Assembly: GCA_003427395.1 (NCBI GenBank)
Contig: BFEA01000273.1
Location: forward strand, 565,347 to 629,346
Length of the DNA stretch: 64,000 nucleotides
Direction: 5' to 3'
Source: Chara braunii
Taxonomy: Eukaryota > Streptophyta > Charophyceae > Charales > Characeae
The number at the start of each line of letters is the position of its first letter. The stretch's first letter is position 1. A model generated the notes under the pieces. It did not search any database, had not been told where the DNA came from, and saw nothing but the letters and a program-made list of their open reading frames with translations. Shown here in pieces: positions 35,601-47,582 of this stretch. The position numbers were made by a program, and so were the translations under genes.

Positions 35601-35765
35601 CATCTCCATCACTCATCCACCATAGCAAACCACCATCCACCATAGCCAACCACCCTGCACCTTTTTCCTCCTCCATCACCATCACTCATCCACCATAGCC
35701 AACCACCATCCACCATAGCCAACCACCTTGCACCTTCTTCCTCCTCCACCTTCTTCCTCTTCCAC
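35590..35765. repeat. Tandem duplication, about 80 bp, CCACCATAGCC-rich
   Basis: TCCTCCTCCATC(T/A)CCATCACT, then CCACCATAGC(C/A)AACCACC, occurs twice with few changes. An inner CATCCACCATAGC repeat is also visible. Confidence 0.75.
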
Positions 35766-38700
35766 CTCCATCACCCGGTCATCACCATTCGTACGGAGTA
35801 TAGGACTGTGGAGCCAAAAGGGGGGGCTCATAGGTAAAGAGATGGGTTAAGTAGGAGGGGAGTTTGATTATGCATAAAAGCTCTCTCTCTCTCTCCCTCT
35901 CTCTCCACCAACTCTCTTCCTCTACCGTCACTTTCTAAAATCTAAGCTATACCCTTTATCCCTTCTTCATCTTGACATGAGACTAACCCATCCCCGCTCA
36001 CTTGTCACATTGCCAAGGAACGAACGGTGAAAGAACTTTGATCTCACTTGGTCGAGAAAAAGGGCAAGGGAAGGGGTGCCGGTTCCTTGTGCAACTAGGA
36101 GGAAAAGGACTCGAGGAGGACTTAAGGGTTGAAAAGACTTGCCGATTGAAAAAAGGTCACTAGACTCGACCAACAACCCGAATGCACGAGGATGAGAAGA
36201 GAATGACCTAGACAAGACATGTGGGAGGGATCATGTATTGACCCCAAATGGGGGTTGTGCTTGTTCCTATATTGCGTTGAGTGTGCAAGTGAGTAACCCA
36301 TTAAGATGCTTTGTGCAAGCAGGCACCTGGCGAGGCCGGGTAGCGAAAGGCGGGAAAGCGAGAACGGGTTGTGAACGTAACCCTCGTCCATGGATGAGTC
36401 CTTGTTGGGTAATTAGCCCCTTTGGATGAAAGAGGGATTGAATGGTTGGATGTCGACAAGGACGTTGGATGGATGAAAGGACAAGAGAGTCCTATGAGCA
36501 TGTGGGCGGGGCCTCCCAAAGACTAAGGGGTGTATAGACAAGCACCAAAACAAGATATGTGAAATAGTGACTAGGGCAAACGACGGATGTGAGCACTTAG
36601 ATTGGCAAGAGGGCCAGAAAAATGGGGCGCCCTAGTGAGGCGGTAAGAGCTACGTGACTTGGTCCGCAGGCCTAAGCTGAGGGGCGAGTCCTTTGCCTCG
36701 CCGACGCCGCTAGACTCTGCACTTAGGTAATGGATGTATGGCCCAAGGAGGACGCTTGGCCTGTGCATAAATGAAAACTCTCAATGAACTGCCTGGACTG
36801 CATGAGCATTGGAAGGAGCAATTGCCTCCAAAACACAATGAAGCATCGAGAATAGACTTGTCGAGGATCGGCAAGACTACACACAAAGTGCGAGGGCTAA
36901 GCTACATCCCGAATGTCAAAGCTCTCTCGCGTGTTGGCCCGCCCCCATCCATCTCATAGCACGAGGTGGGGTTGACTCTGTGACGAATGCTCCGCGCCCT
37001 TGATGTGTATGTGGCCGGAGTTGAGCCAACCGGGACCCACTGAAGAGTCGACTAGGCTCGAAAGTCTAACATGGTGGGGCCCTACAACGGGTCAGGCGAA
37101 CCAGTCGAGGACAAACAAGAGGCCAACTCACAGCGAGGAGGAGGCTGTGCTTGACGCGGTTACGAACGACGTGAGGAGAGAAATGTGTGGGAAGGTACTC
37201 ACAACAGGCGTCAGAGATCATGGTCAAACTTCCACGGGAACGGGCGTGTACACTCAGCTGTTGTCGTCATGTGCTGGCTAGCGAGTAGAACGACATCACT
37301 GCTAGTCCTCGTCTCCTACGTCACCATCACTGTCATCGAGAGGTGGTCTCACTCCGAAGAGCCGGAGGCGTGAAGCAGTAGTGGTCAAAAGAGACATGTG
37401 AGCAAGGTACTGGCGAGGGGAAGCTGGCTGATTTTAGGCGGGCTACCATAGAGCGCAGGCACTCGCTCGAAGCGGCGGACATCATCTCCCTTCTCTGTGT
37501 AAGCAGCCTTCATTACTTGTGCTTGCATGCCATCACTTCCTCGTCTTGTGCCTTCGCTTGTGACCGACTATGACTGCCTAGCATGGAGGTGAGAGGTGTG
37601 CACCATATACTAGCAACAAGTGACGTGCCTGTGTGGTCAGACTACAAGTGTGGGTATATGGTTGACGTCACCAGGCTTATCTGGTGAATCCACTACTTGT
37701 CATTACTCACATCTCCTCGCCATTGCTAAAAGTCACCTGCTCCTCTAGGTGTCGAGTGGCTCGTGTAAGGAGAGGATGCGAAGACGAGCGTCGAGAAGCG
37801 AGGGACCAAATACTACCGACAATACATGCGCTGATATTGTCATCATCAGCTTTTGCGAGAGTCAGCTTACCTTCGGTGCGTGGTATTGTCGTCTACAAAA
37901 GGTTTGTCTTCATCTCTAGTCAACGTCACTGTTGAGGGGTCCGTGGCCGTTGGCAACACTGGTCTTTCAAGATTGTCAGAGAGTACTCTTCGCTATCATT
38001 CAAGGTTCATCGTTATGAGTGAAGCAAGATGTGGCCGAGTTCGCTGGCCAACCTCGACCAATTGTATTATGCAGTGCCTTTACAAGAGCATCGAAGAACT
38101 GCAACTGATCGATGCCATCCTGACCGTGTTCGGATCGCATGGCAAATGACAACCCAAAATTGTACGAGGTTGAATGTTTAAAACTTTTGGAGGTCTTCAT
38201 CAAGGCCTGGTCAATCGGTTGTTCTCTTATTTATCGAGTAACTTGATGCTAGAGTTCCACTTTCTGATTGTCGTGTTGATATGGTTGATGGCTCAATCGC
38301 ATTTTAGTCGGTTTCAAGGTGTGGGGAGATTCCACCTACTTAACAGAGAAACTAAGTCTTCTCTAATCGGAAGTGGGAATAACACCTGGCACGGACAATC
38401 AGACCGCTCTTACAACCGAGAAGTGAAGGAGTATGCAACATCGAGCATAGATCTGGTTCGCATAAACAAATGAACTCAATGCGAAAGACTAGCCATGAGA
38501 GTCACTAGTTTTTCTGTTGATTGTAATCAAGTTTCAAATAAGGTTTCGATTATCCCTCTTCTAAGCTTATTCTTCGTCCATTCCCGCTTACTCTACTAGT
38601 CATTGTTGTATCTTTCCTCCTTCCTCGCTCCCAATATCTTATTCATCTGTTTCATTTTTTTTTAGTAATTGATTTTCTCACGGTTGTATCATTCTGCGAC

Positions 38701-38960
38701 TGGTTAAAGAAAAGATATCGGCAAACGGATCTCGTTCCATACTCGTATCTCCTCTAATGAGGTATAAGTGATTTGGATTGTCTTGATTGGACAAAGCGAG
38801 CTTGACGAGACAATGAATAAGCTTCAACCTGCCAGTTGATTAAGCGAGAATGCACTTGTACTTCATTAGGGAGAGGACAGTAAAAATTCCCGGATCAAAG
38901 ACTAAAGAAAGAATAGGGAGGGGAAATTGGTTTTCTTATTACGTTCTCCGTTGCAATGAT
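35766..38960. other. Unassigned intronic DNA
   Basis: A (CT)n patch lies at about 35880-35905. No protein family, RNA gene or element end was recognised in this 3.2 kb. Open frames near 37000 and 37850 (60-100 codons) have no motif I know. Confidence 0.5.
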
Positions 38961-38965
38961 CAACG

Positions 38966-39390
38966 GGAAGAAAAGGGTTATTCTGAAGAAGGTGATTTAT
39001 CTCTTAGTTAAATTCCTTCTAGATGGTGATCAACTATCCCTAGAAATAGAGTGACCCAAGTTTTCATGATGGCAAGATGAGAACATCAAAAGGGGAGTAA
39101 GATACCGTAAACGTTTTCTGAATGCCTGAGGTTATCGAATGGAACTTGGTCAAAACTTGGTGAATGATCTGCCAATGAGAAAGTCTTAGCAAGAGGGTTA
39201 TTCTTAAGAAGGTGATTTATCTCTTAGTTAAGTTCCTTCTAGATGGTGATTATCTATCCCTACAAAGTGAGTGTCCCAAGTTTTCATGATGGCAAGATGA
39301 GAATCAAAAGGGAAGTAAGATACTCTAAACGTTTTTCGAATGCTTTAGTTCATCAAATGGAACTTGGTGAATGATCTGCCGATGAAGTAT
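38966..39390. repeat. Tandem duplication, about 228 bp unit
   Basis: GGGTTATTCTGAAGAAGGTG at 38966 and GGGTTATTCTTAAGAAGGTG at about 39194 begin two units. They share TTCCTTCTAGATGGTGATYA, CAAGTTTTCATGATGGCAAG and TTGGTGAATGATCTGCC. Confidence 0.8.
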
Positions 39391-40560
39391 AAAAAAGGTT
39401 TGCGACACTCAAGAAACGTATGAAGCTGATCACTCATACTCTTTCTTTGAGTGATATTCCCTCGAGCTCCATAATGTTTACAAACTGGTACTAACCAAGA
39501 ATACTAAAGTCCAAAAAATACCCCTATAAATAAGTCCTCCATCCCTAGGGCAAATTTCAAAGATGCCTTCGAAGTTTATAAAATTGCAGACATGTCCCAC
39601 TCACATCTCGAGAGAAGTTTACCATAGCCCTCAAAGTTGTAGAAATTGCAAGGCTGCCCCCGTGTCAAAACAATTGACCAATCTTAAGTAAAGCATGTTG
39701 TGACACAGTGTCCGTGGGATTTAACACTCGGCTCTTTCACGAGCCAGTGCATGGTTCTGGTGGCAGTTACGGACCTAGTTTTTCGCAAGTCGGCGCTTAG
39801 ATACCAGCAGCAAAATCACACTCAGCTAATTCATCATCGGTTTTCACATGGCTATGATCCAGACGTCCGGACCGCCATCCAAACGACCTGGATTCAGTCC
39901 CAACTCCAAACATCCAGTCCGGAAGGTCTGGATAGGGGGAAAAAAAAAAACGGTCCAGGACCCCCTTCCCCACTGAGGAGCCAAGCCCCCAAAATTGTTA
40001 GGGGGGGTTTTCAGGCCTGTTTTTATTTTTTTGGGAGGCCCAGACATACCCATCTTTTTAATTATTCATAATTCATTACTTTTTTTTAGTTTTTTACTAG
40101 GGACTCTGCACCCTGCAAGGCATGCTAACAAGGATTGTGCTCAGCTGTCTTTCTAGATAACGAACAGGACAACGTACTATACTGCCCCGCACAGTAATTG
40201 GGCACTAGTCAACCCACAGTGCAACTACCTGAACGAGCAGCTACACACAATTTGCTCTGGACAATGCAGCCATCAGGAAAATATTTTAATTGCTGTTCAG
40301 ATTTTATTTGAATTTATTTTATTTTCCTTTATTTTATTTCCCTCCATTCCCTTCTCACCTTGAAGGACCGAGAAGCCTACCAACTTACCAAGTACTGTGC
40401 AGTTCCTGCTCCTAGTATGGTGTTCAGACAAGAGCTGGGTTCTTAGTAATCGGGTAGCAAGTCGTTCCTAAGGGGGCTGCTTGAGATCGTGCCCTGTACG
40501 ATATATCAACAGTGACATCGCAAGGCAGCAGCCTCCTTTTATTTATTTCGTTTTTTTTCA
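39391..40560. other. Unassigned intronic DNA
   Basis: An A-run lies near 39942-39953, and T-rich patches increase after 40030. No gene recognised. Confidence 0.5.
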
Positions 40561-41050
40561 CTTATTTATTCTGATAAGTTTCTTAGTAATTCGGCAAGCA
40601 CTCTGGAATCCTTGGCAAGATCTCATCACTGCTAATATAGAATATTTCTTTATTGTCTCTTCTATTGTATGAAATGAATCTCAATTTGTTTGTTATGATT
40701 TCTTATTTATTATTGATTTTTCTGAATTGAATAACAATATTGATTATATTAGATTTTTAATTAATTTCCGTTTTTATTTTATGATATGAATTATTTATTC
40801 TATTCAAAAATAACGGATAATCATTTTTTTCTTTATTCCTATCAACCAAGNTTTTTCTGTATCTCAATTCAAAAAATAATTCATTAATGAATCATTGAAC
40901 TCTTTTTTCTATTATTAGCATTCAATTTTATTTTATTGCATTATAATTAGAAACAATGCCTCAATACTAGAATAACTAGTATTGAGGCATTGTTTCTGTA
41001 CTACTGTACTATTAGGTGCAATGTACTAACTTTTGTTCTAATTTGTAGAT
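40560..41050. other. AT-rich island, possible plastid-derived DNA
   Basis: The composition drops sharply to strongly AT-rich compared with both sides. The island holds a perfect 22 bp hairpin (arms 40949-40970 and 40976-40997, core ACAATGCCTCAATACTAG, 5-base loop) and a second imperfect palindrome near 40886-40900 (AATTCATTAATGAATCATT). AT-rich spacers with strong stem-loops are typical of organellar 3' ends. No organellar gene is readable, so origin remains a guess. One unresolved base lies at 40851. Confidence 0.4.
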
Positions 41051-43790
41051 TGATATTATTTGATTAGAGTGGGATTCCTTGGTAACATAGCAACGGGCAA
41101 AGGAAGTGATTCCATACACACTCGTGGCAGGCCTTCCTGGGGAGAGCCGGTTGCAGCAACTCATCCTTCAGTTAAACGTCCGGAGCAATATTACTAGACT
41201 CAAAATTTCAAATCATCTGGATTAGTCAGGCTGCAATCAGTTCATCTGTTTCCCATCCAAACTCTATCAGACAAACTTCAAACTCACACTCACTCCCTAT
41301 CAGGTTCAGGATTAACAATAAACAAGAGGAGGAGGAATCATGCGGGACTGTGAAATTTTGGTAATGATGCAAGGAACCCGACTGTACATCACTTGCTGGA
41401 GTGCATCAGATCACATGCATTTACACTGATTTCACAGATTGCGAAGTCTCACACAAAACCCAATAGAAGATGAATGAGAACCAGGAAGCTCAACTCAATT
41501 ATCAAACCGAGATTTGGAGAGAGAACATCGTGAGTTCAAAGTATATAGCGCTGAACAGAGTTACAAGTCTTCTTTCGATCCACATGAGTTCCAAGCCTGG
41601 CGCTCATCAGCACCAGCTGCCAAATGTCAACAACAGCGCTCAACAGGTAAGTGCCACCATAGCTCACACTTCCCCCTCTCTCGTCTGCCTTCTTCTCTCT
41701 CCCTCTATGTCTATAGTCCTGGTCTACTCTCAAACATCATGCATGCACACTCCCTATCACACGAGGATCTACTCTGAATACTACTCACTGGTATCTCCTA
41801 CTGACTATCCCTACTAACATACTAACTAGCACTGGCGCAGCTATGGCTGCCTTCCCTCTAGCCAGCACTCTCTTCCTTCCCACATAGCACTGCTCTTCAG
41901 CCTAGTGCAGCTCACACACATCCAGCGCACAAGTGCCACGACACTTCCACACTCTCATGCGAAGTGAGCATCTGTCCAAATGGGAGGCTGGTCAGTCCTT
42001 TATAGTGCTGGACTGGTCTGGCGAGGCGTGCATTCAGCCTCAAATGTGCCTGGGACTCCTGCCCAGTACCGATTCTTGCAAAGTGTGTGTCCCAGTATCT
42101 TTTCCCATGGTCTGCTGCTGCTTTGGGCCATCGGGCCTGTCTTTTGGACTCCTGGTCTGAATCAGGACTGACTCGTGGGATTATGACTGGACTGGGACTG
42201 TAGCCTTTGACTCATTGCCGAACAGACATGTCTTTTCATCGAGGAGACATGACCCTAACTCAGTCTTGAAAATTGTGTCCAATACCTGTTCGTTCAGGAC
42301 CTGTTGTGACTTTTCAAGATGACCTCCCACTTCATTATGGATGTGACTTTTACCTCAGGAACTTCGTCTTTTGAGTTGCTGCTGGTGAAGTTAAGTTCTG
42401 GCCGACAGGGCCCCTTGCTATTGGGGCATCCATTTGGGGTCTGATTCGTAAAAGCCCTTTTAATGACATGAACAGTGTACAAAGACAAAGAAGTATGGGA
42501 GAACAAAGCAATCCAGGATGTTGAATTTTACCAGGGTAAAATGAGAGAGAGAGAGAGCACTGGAAAAGGTAAGGGATCAGAAATACATTTAGTACGTGTT
42601 CTATTTCAACGGGTGTGACGACAAATTGCACAGTACAGGGTCTCTTGAGACAGTCAAGCAGGCCACATAAATCACCACCAAGCAGTGAAATCAGTCAAGC
42701 AGGCCACAGAAATCACCACCAAGCAGTGAAATCAATCAGTGACCTTTCACATATGAGCTCACTCCACTCTTTCCCGGTGGATGGGTCAATCTTGACCAAC
42801 CTCAACCGGATTGCTTCAAAAGAGGCTATTCCTTATCTCTACATCAGTGCCACAGGCTTCAGAGATGAAACGGTATTCACCAGTTCGCGGTAGCTGATGC
42901 AGATCCCAGGGCTCGATCCCTAGTTCCCCATCTAACCTGTGTACAGTACCGGTGTCAACCCGTAGATTTGAACCTGGACCACCAGTGGTAGGTAGCTTCT
43001 CGTAGGTCACAGGGTAGCAGGGATTCGAACTGTAGACCTGTAGGGTAGGAGTCTAGACAGTTTAGCGGTCGTAGCTGTAGACTGCCTGAAGGGTCAAGGT
43101 CGTAGCTGCTACTTACCTGAAAGGGCGAAGTCGTAGCTGCTACAGTACCGAGAGGCCAAGTTAGAGGTTTCTAGAAGTGGCCTTTCGGAGTGAGCCTGCG
43201 TTAAGCAGAGGCAAGTGGTCAAGTGGCGGTAATCCACCTAGTACAGTCAGCAGTCCCAGTTCACCCAGTCCGGTCCAGTCCAGCAAGTACCGTCTGGGAC
43301 TGTGTGCACGATGGGCCAGGGGTACAGGGCAGACCAACGCAGCACAGAAGTATAAATCAAGAGGCTGCGCCCAGCCATTCATTCATTCCTGCGGAAGCCA
43401 TGCGGAAGCGCTGCCTCAGCAGCTTGTGCGAGGTCTGCAGAGGGCCCGAAGACGAAGTGGCCGAGAGTAACATACCGTAGCCATAGCAGTAGGGTAGCGG
43501 CGGCCATAGCCGCCATAGCTGTAGCTTAGGGGAAGTGTGTATGTACTGCGTGTGTGTGTTGAGTGTCGCGTGTGGGATATCCAGGGTGATCCAACAGTGA
43601 GTTGTTTGAGGCGCACAGTCTCCATAGCCAGTGGAAGAAAACTGTTACTTGGGAGCCATATCTCTGAGTTCTGTGTGGGCGCATGGCGCCAGTTTGTTGT
43701 TCTGCTGTTCACGTGCATGAAAAGTGTGAATAAGTCGAGTCTGATTGCAGAGAAGAAGATTTTACTATTTATGTCGTTCTCACTCAATTC
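41051..43790. other. Unassigned intronic DNA with small duplications
   Basis: A 45 bp direct duplication (GTCAAGCAGGCCACA(T/G)AAAT..., about 42649-42738) is present, and CGTAGCTGCTAC-type phrases repeat at about 43065-43145. No coding or RNA gene recognised. Confidence 0.5.
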
Positions 43791-43802
43791 ATTTAGACAT
43801 CA

Positions 43803-44336
43803 GTGCGTGACTTGAGACTTTTCATCGAGACAGGGAAAGAGACTCTTGAGCGTTTCAACTCAGTTTGGACTGCTGCAGCAATTCACCTTGATGAGCGTGC
43901 TGTCAATCTTGATTCTGGGGGTGGAAGGCTGATTGACAGCTTTGCTCCCAAGCAGTATGCAGATTATCCAAAGCCACATATTCCTTTCAACAGTTGTGAT
44001 GGTTCATAGTGGGTTGATCTTGTCAACCTGGCAAAGACGTAAATTTCACCAATCGAGATCTATATCAGGGCATTGATAGAGCCCTCCGGGTTTGATAGTT
44101 TGAGGAGAGGGATCTTCTCTCGTTCATACATCCTTTCAGCATGGGAGGAGTTTTGTGCATGGACAGACATTAAGATCCTTGCTTTTGGCTGGCCTTTCTC
44201 AGATGTCTGTTGTCTCAGGTGGCAGTTCATTCCTAAACCACCACCTCAGGATGTGCAGGGGCATGTTGTTAGACGCTCAGAGAGAGTGAGATCGAGAATG
44301 AGGCTGAGAGGGAGGAGTGAGAGCACAGATTCATAG
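43803..44336 (+). pseudogene. Unidentified broken coding-like region
   Basis: Plus-strand frames read RLFIETGKETLERFNSVWTA, NLDSGGGRLIDSFAPKQYAD, a stop near 44007, then SGFDSLRRGIFSRSYILSAW, EEFCAWTDIKILAFGWPFSD and a basic end RSERVRSRMRLRGRSES. The amino-acid composition is protein-like over about 530 bp, with one or two interruptions. I do not recognise the family. It may be a retroelement gag-like or accessory ORF. Confidence 0.35.
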
Positions 44337-45284
44337 CGCTGACCATGTCCTTCCTTCTGTACTCTTGAGACTACTATGAGCTCTCACCTTCCCTCATTTA
44401 TCTTGCCTTTGCATTCAGTCGGTCAATCTTGATCTGTCTTCTCTGGCACAACCTGATGCTATGCTCTCTTGTTGATCTTGTCACAATTCTCAGATTTCAT
44501 GAATGGGAATTATGATATGCACGCGATGAATTTGTTTTCACTTTATTCCAAACATGTGGCGCATCACGCCCACGCAAGTGACGTACGTGCGCCGCTAGTG
44601 CATGTGCACACATGATGCGCGTGCGCACGTGATGCGGCACATTTACCAAAAATAATAATAATAATAATAAATCGAAAAGGGTAAGCCGTGGTAAGCAAAT
44701 GTGTTTTGAAAATTGTAAGTGCAGTCTGTGCAGAGATTTTTTTTTTTTTGGGCCCACTTCGTACTACCCATTGGATCCATTCTCTTTACCAAAACGTCCC
44801 CTGCAAAGAATCAGCAGGGTTCCCATGCATTTGGAAGGATGATCATCAAACTGCTGAAAGACCACGAGCAGGCCAGCAATATATCCTGGATTCGGATTCA
44901 GGTCTGTGTTCCAAGAGTTATGGGTTACGAAAGTATTACAAACACTACAGTAGCTGTCTCGTTTTTTTGTTTTTCCTTTTTTTACGTGCAGTGGCCCTAA
45001 GGGCCTGCTCCACTCGTCATATGGCTTGTATGGTTCCAGTTTATAGGAGAAGATTCATTCTAGTTTTGCACATTTTGTAAGTAGAGAGTGAAGCCCTGAA
45101 AATCACATGCCGAGAACCCATAACTGCTGAAACACGGACCTGAAGCTACACCATATATAGCTGGCCTGCTCCCTCCTTACTACCAAGTCCAGTGACTACC
45201 CTTCTCCTGCCAACAGGACCCTTGCCAACTTTTGGCAGGGACCTTTTGACAGGGGTTTTCTGGATAATTTGAAAGGGCTCTTTG

Positions 45285-45315
<31 letters not shown>

Positions 45316-46010
45316 GTGTGTATACTCACATCAGGGATTCACAGTTGCTTCTTCTCCAGAGTGTATACGCACATCACAAATTCATCTTCTTCTTTCTTTC
45401 TTTTCTTTTCTTTTTCTTTCTTTCTTTCTTTCTTTCTTTCTTTTCTTTTCTTTTCCTTTCTTTTTTTTTCTTTTTTTTCGTGCATCTACGATCAGCGCAC
45501 TGCACTGCGCAGCGCACTTCCCCTGTGCGCCACACGTATGCTTTATTCACATGACTTTTTTGTTGTTCCGAACAAATTAACTGAAGGTTCCTAACACCTA
45601 TGCGCCGCAAGTATGCTTTATTCACCTGACTTTTTTATTGTTCCGAACCAATTAATTGAAGGTTCCTAACACCGGAGTCCATGACTTTTTTATTGTTCCG
45701 AACCAATTAATTGGAGGTTCCTAAGACCAGGGTCCCGCGAAGACCATAATTGAACATTGTCGTTCAAAGTCGGGTGCACACATCAGGAAGGGATAATTTT
45801 CTCTGCATTATTTACCTTACGCAAAAATCACAAAAAATCCTGCATGACAGCCTGTTGGGTTTCGGTCGCTAGAAATGGTTTGGCTGAAAAAAGTGTGACA
45901 GCGGCCCTGAAGCAACAGCGCGAAGAGGAACTTCCGCGGTATATCAGACCGGGAGGCAAAGTGCTTACTTGGGTGCGGCTTGGAGGCAAGCTGCTGGAGC
46001 ATCAGCTCAG
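44337..46010. other. Unassigned intronic DNA with microsatellites
   Basis: A GCGC/GTGCAC-rich patch lies at about 44565-44640, (AAT)n at about 44648-44670, (CT)n at about 45286-45312 and (TTTC)n at about 45390-45475. GATTCATTCTAGTTTTGCAC at about 45053 resembles the foldback arm at 3650. TTTATTGTTCCGAAC(A/C)AATT recurs three times between 45550 and 45715. Confidence 0.55.
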
Positions 46011-46138
46011 CTGAGGCAGCGCTTAGCGGAGGAAGAACGGGGGCCCTGGGCTCCACCTCGGCTATACGGCTTAGGTGAGGCAGCGCTTAGCGGAGGAAGA
46101 ACGGGGGCCCTGGGCTCCACCTCGGCTATAGTGGGATT
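46011..46138. repeat. Tandem duplication, 63 bp unit
   Basis: GAGGCAGCGCTTAGCGGAGG begins units at about 46013 and 46076, identical through CTCCACCTCGGCTATA. Confidence 0.85.
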
Positions 46139-46199
46139 GCCCAGGGAAGAAGAGGAGGAGGAGGAGGAAGAAGAAGACGGTAAGCAAAGCTGAGAGTGA

Positions 46200-46690
46200 C
46201 AGGAGGGGCTTACCTGGCTACGGTGGTCTGCATCTTCACCTTGTAGGTCGGCGATGCTCCTGAAACACCCCAAGTGGTGTGATACCTTGAAGGAAGACTC
46301 CAGGGGTGGTAGTAGGCATGCCATGCATAGAAGGGGGGACATTGAAGCTTTACATTTTCCTTTGAATATTGGAGCTTCACTCCGAAAGTCTGCCATAGCC
46401 ACCGGCTGGACCAAGCAGGAGAAGGATGTATGAGATGGTTGCGGTGGACCTCTTGAGTGGCTGGCAGTAAGGGGGGGATTCAGACATTGGTTCCCGTTCA
46501 TTCTTTTATTATTATTATTATTAAGAAGAAAGTTGGGGGGATTGAAGATGGTGGCGAGAAGAAGGGGGATTGACATTGGTCTTTGCTGGTGTTCATCTCC
46601 TTCTTCTTCTTCCTTTTTCCATTTCCCCTTCCGATTTTTTTCATTTCACATGCAATTGAACGACATTGTTATGATCCTGGCTATATCTTT
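46200..46690 (+). repeat. Dispersed repeat, copy 1
   Basis: It shares with 57070-57401 plus 58144-58320 the series TACGGTGGTCTGCATCTTCA-like, GTCTGCCATAGCCA, GGTGGACCTC, CAGTAAGRGGG, TTCAGACATTGG, a (TTA)n stretch, GATGGTGGCGAGAAGA-like, GGTCTTTGCTGGTGT and TTGAACGACATTGT. No coding function seen. Probably a non-autonomous element or an old duplication. Confidence 0.65.
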
Positions 46691-47219
46691 CTTCGAGTTT
46701 TTGCGCTGCAGGATAGCAGGGACTGTAACAATTGGTCTCGAAGCAGTACCTACTTGCTCGCAAGAGGATGCCTTATTTCCAACCCTTACCTGAGTTTGAT
46801 TAGGCAGCGTAGGATAAGAAAGGAAGTGGGGTGGCGAGGCATGTGGGAGTTGCCCCCACCTGGTTTAGGTGTTGTAGGGTCGACATTGACCCTGACCAGG
46901 TTGACCATGTGGATGGCTGGGGTGGTGAGACGTAGGGAGTGTCAGTACGACGTGCTATGAGGGACGAGAGAGTGAGTGGCGACTCGCACCTGGACACTAA
47001 GCGTAAGGAGGACCTCGCAACTGCATCGTTTCTCTTCAAGAAGGCGAACTTGAAGTGGCTATGGCTGCACCAAATGGTTTCAAGTTGCTGATTGGTCTTC
47101 AACATCAACGTGGGACGAGATGGTGTAATTTGGTGTAGAGTAGACCCTAGTGGACAGGAACACTAGAGTAGAGGTTGCCAATTGGGTCACGACTCAGGAG
47201 GACATAAAAGAGGGGTGAC
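46691..47219. other. Unassigned intronic DNA
   Basis: Nothing recognised. Confidence 0.45.
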
Positions 47220-47582
47220 GAGTTATTCTTCATCTCAGGAGTCCGGCCAACACAAGTGTTGTGTAAATGTGGGATGCCAGGGTGAGCGCATGCCGCTGCA
47301 TTGATTGATGGGTGTGCTGAGGTTCTTTTTCTACTCTCTGTGATCTTGGCTGTTGAAAATGTGTCTGTGAACTGCTCTCCGACCTGATAGATAGATGGAT
47401 GAGTTATTCTTCATCTCAGGAGTCCGTCCAACACAAGTGTTTTGTAAATGTGGGATGCCCATGGTGAGTGCATGCCGCTGCATTGATTGACGGGTGTGCT
47501 GAGGTTCTTTTCCTACTCTCTGTAATCTTGGCTGTTGCGAATGTGTTTGTGAACTGCTCTCCGACCTGATGGATGGATGGAT
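47220..47582. repeat. Tandem duplication, 181 bp unit
   Basis: GAGTTATTCTTCATCTCAGG begins units at about 47220 and 47401. Each ends in a short GATAGATGGAT/GATGGATGGAT run. Confidence 0.85.

Noticed and set aside
35097-35612. Frames with AIDVLFFHFRV-type repeats
   Set aside because: They are translations of the minisatellite units.
42990-43040. tRNA T-arm-like GGGATTCGAACTG
   Set aside because: No acceptor stem or anticodon arm was found nearby. It is probably chance.
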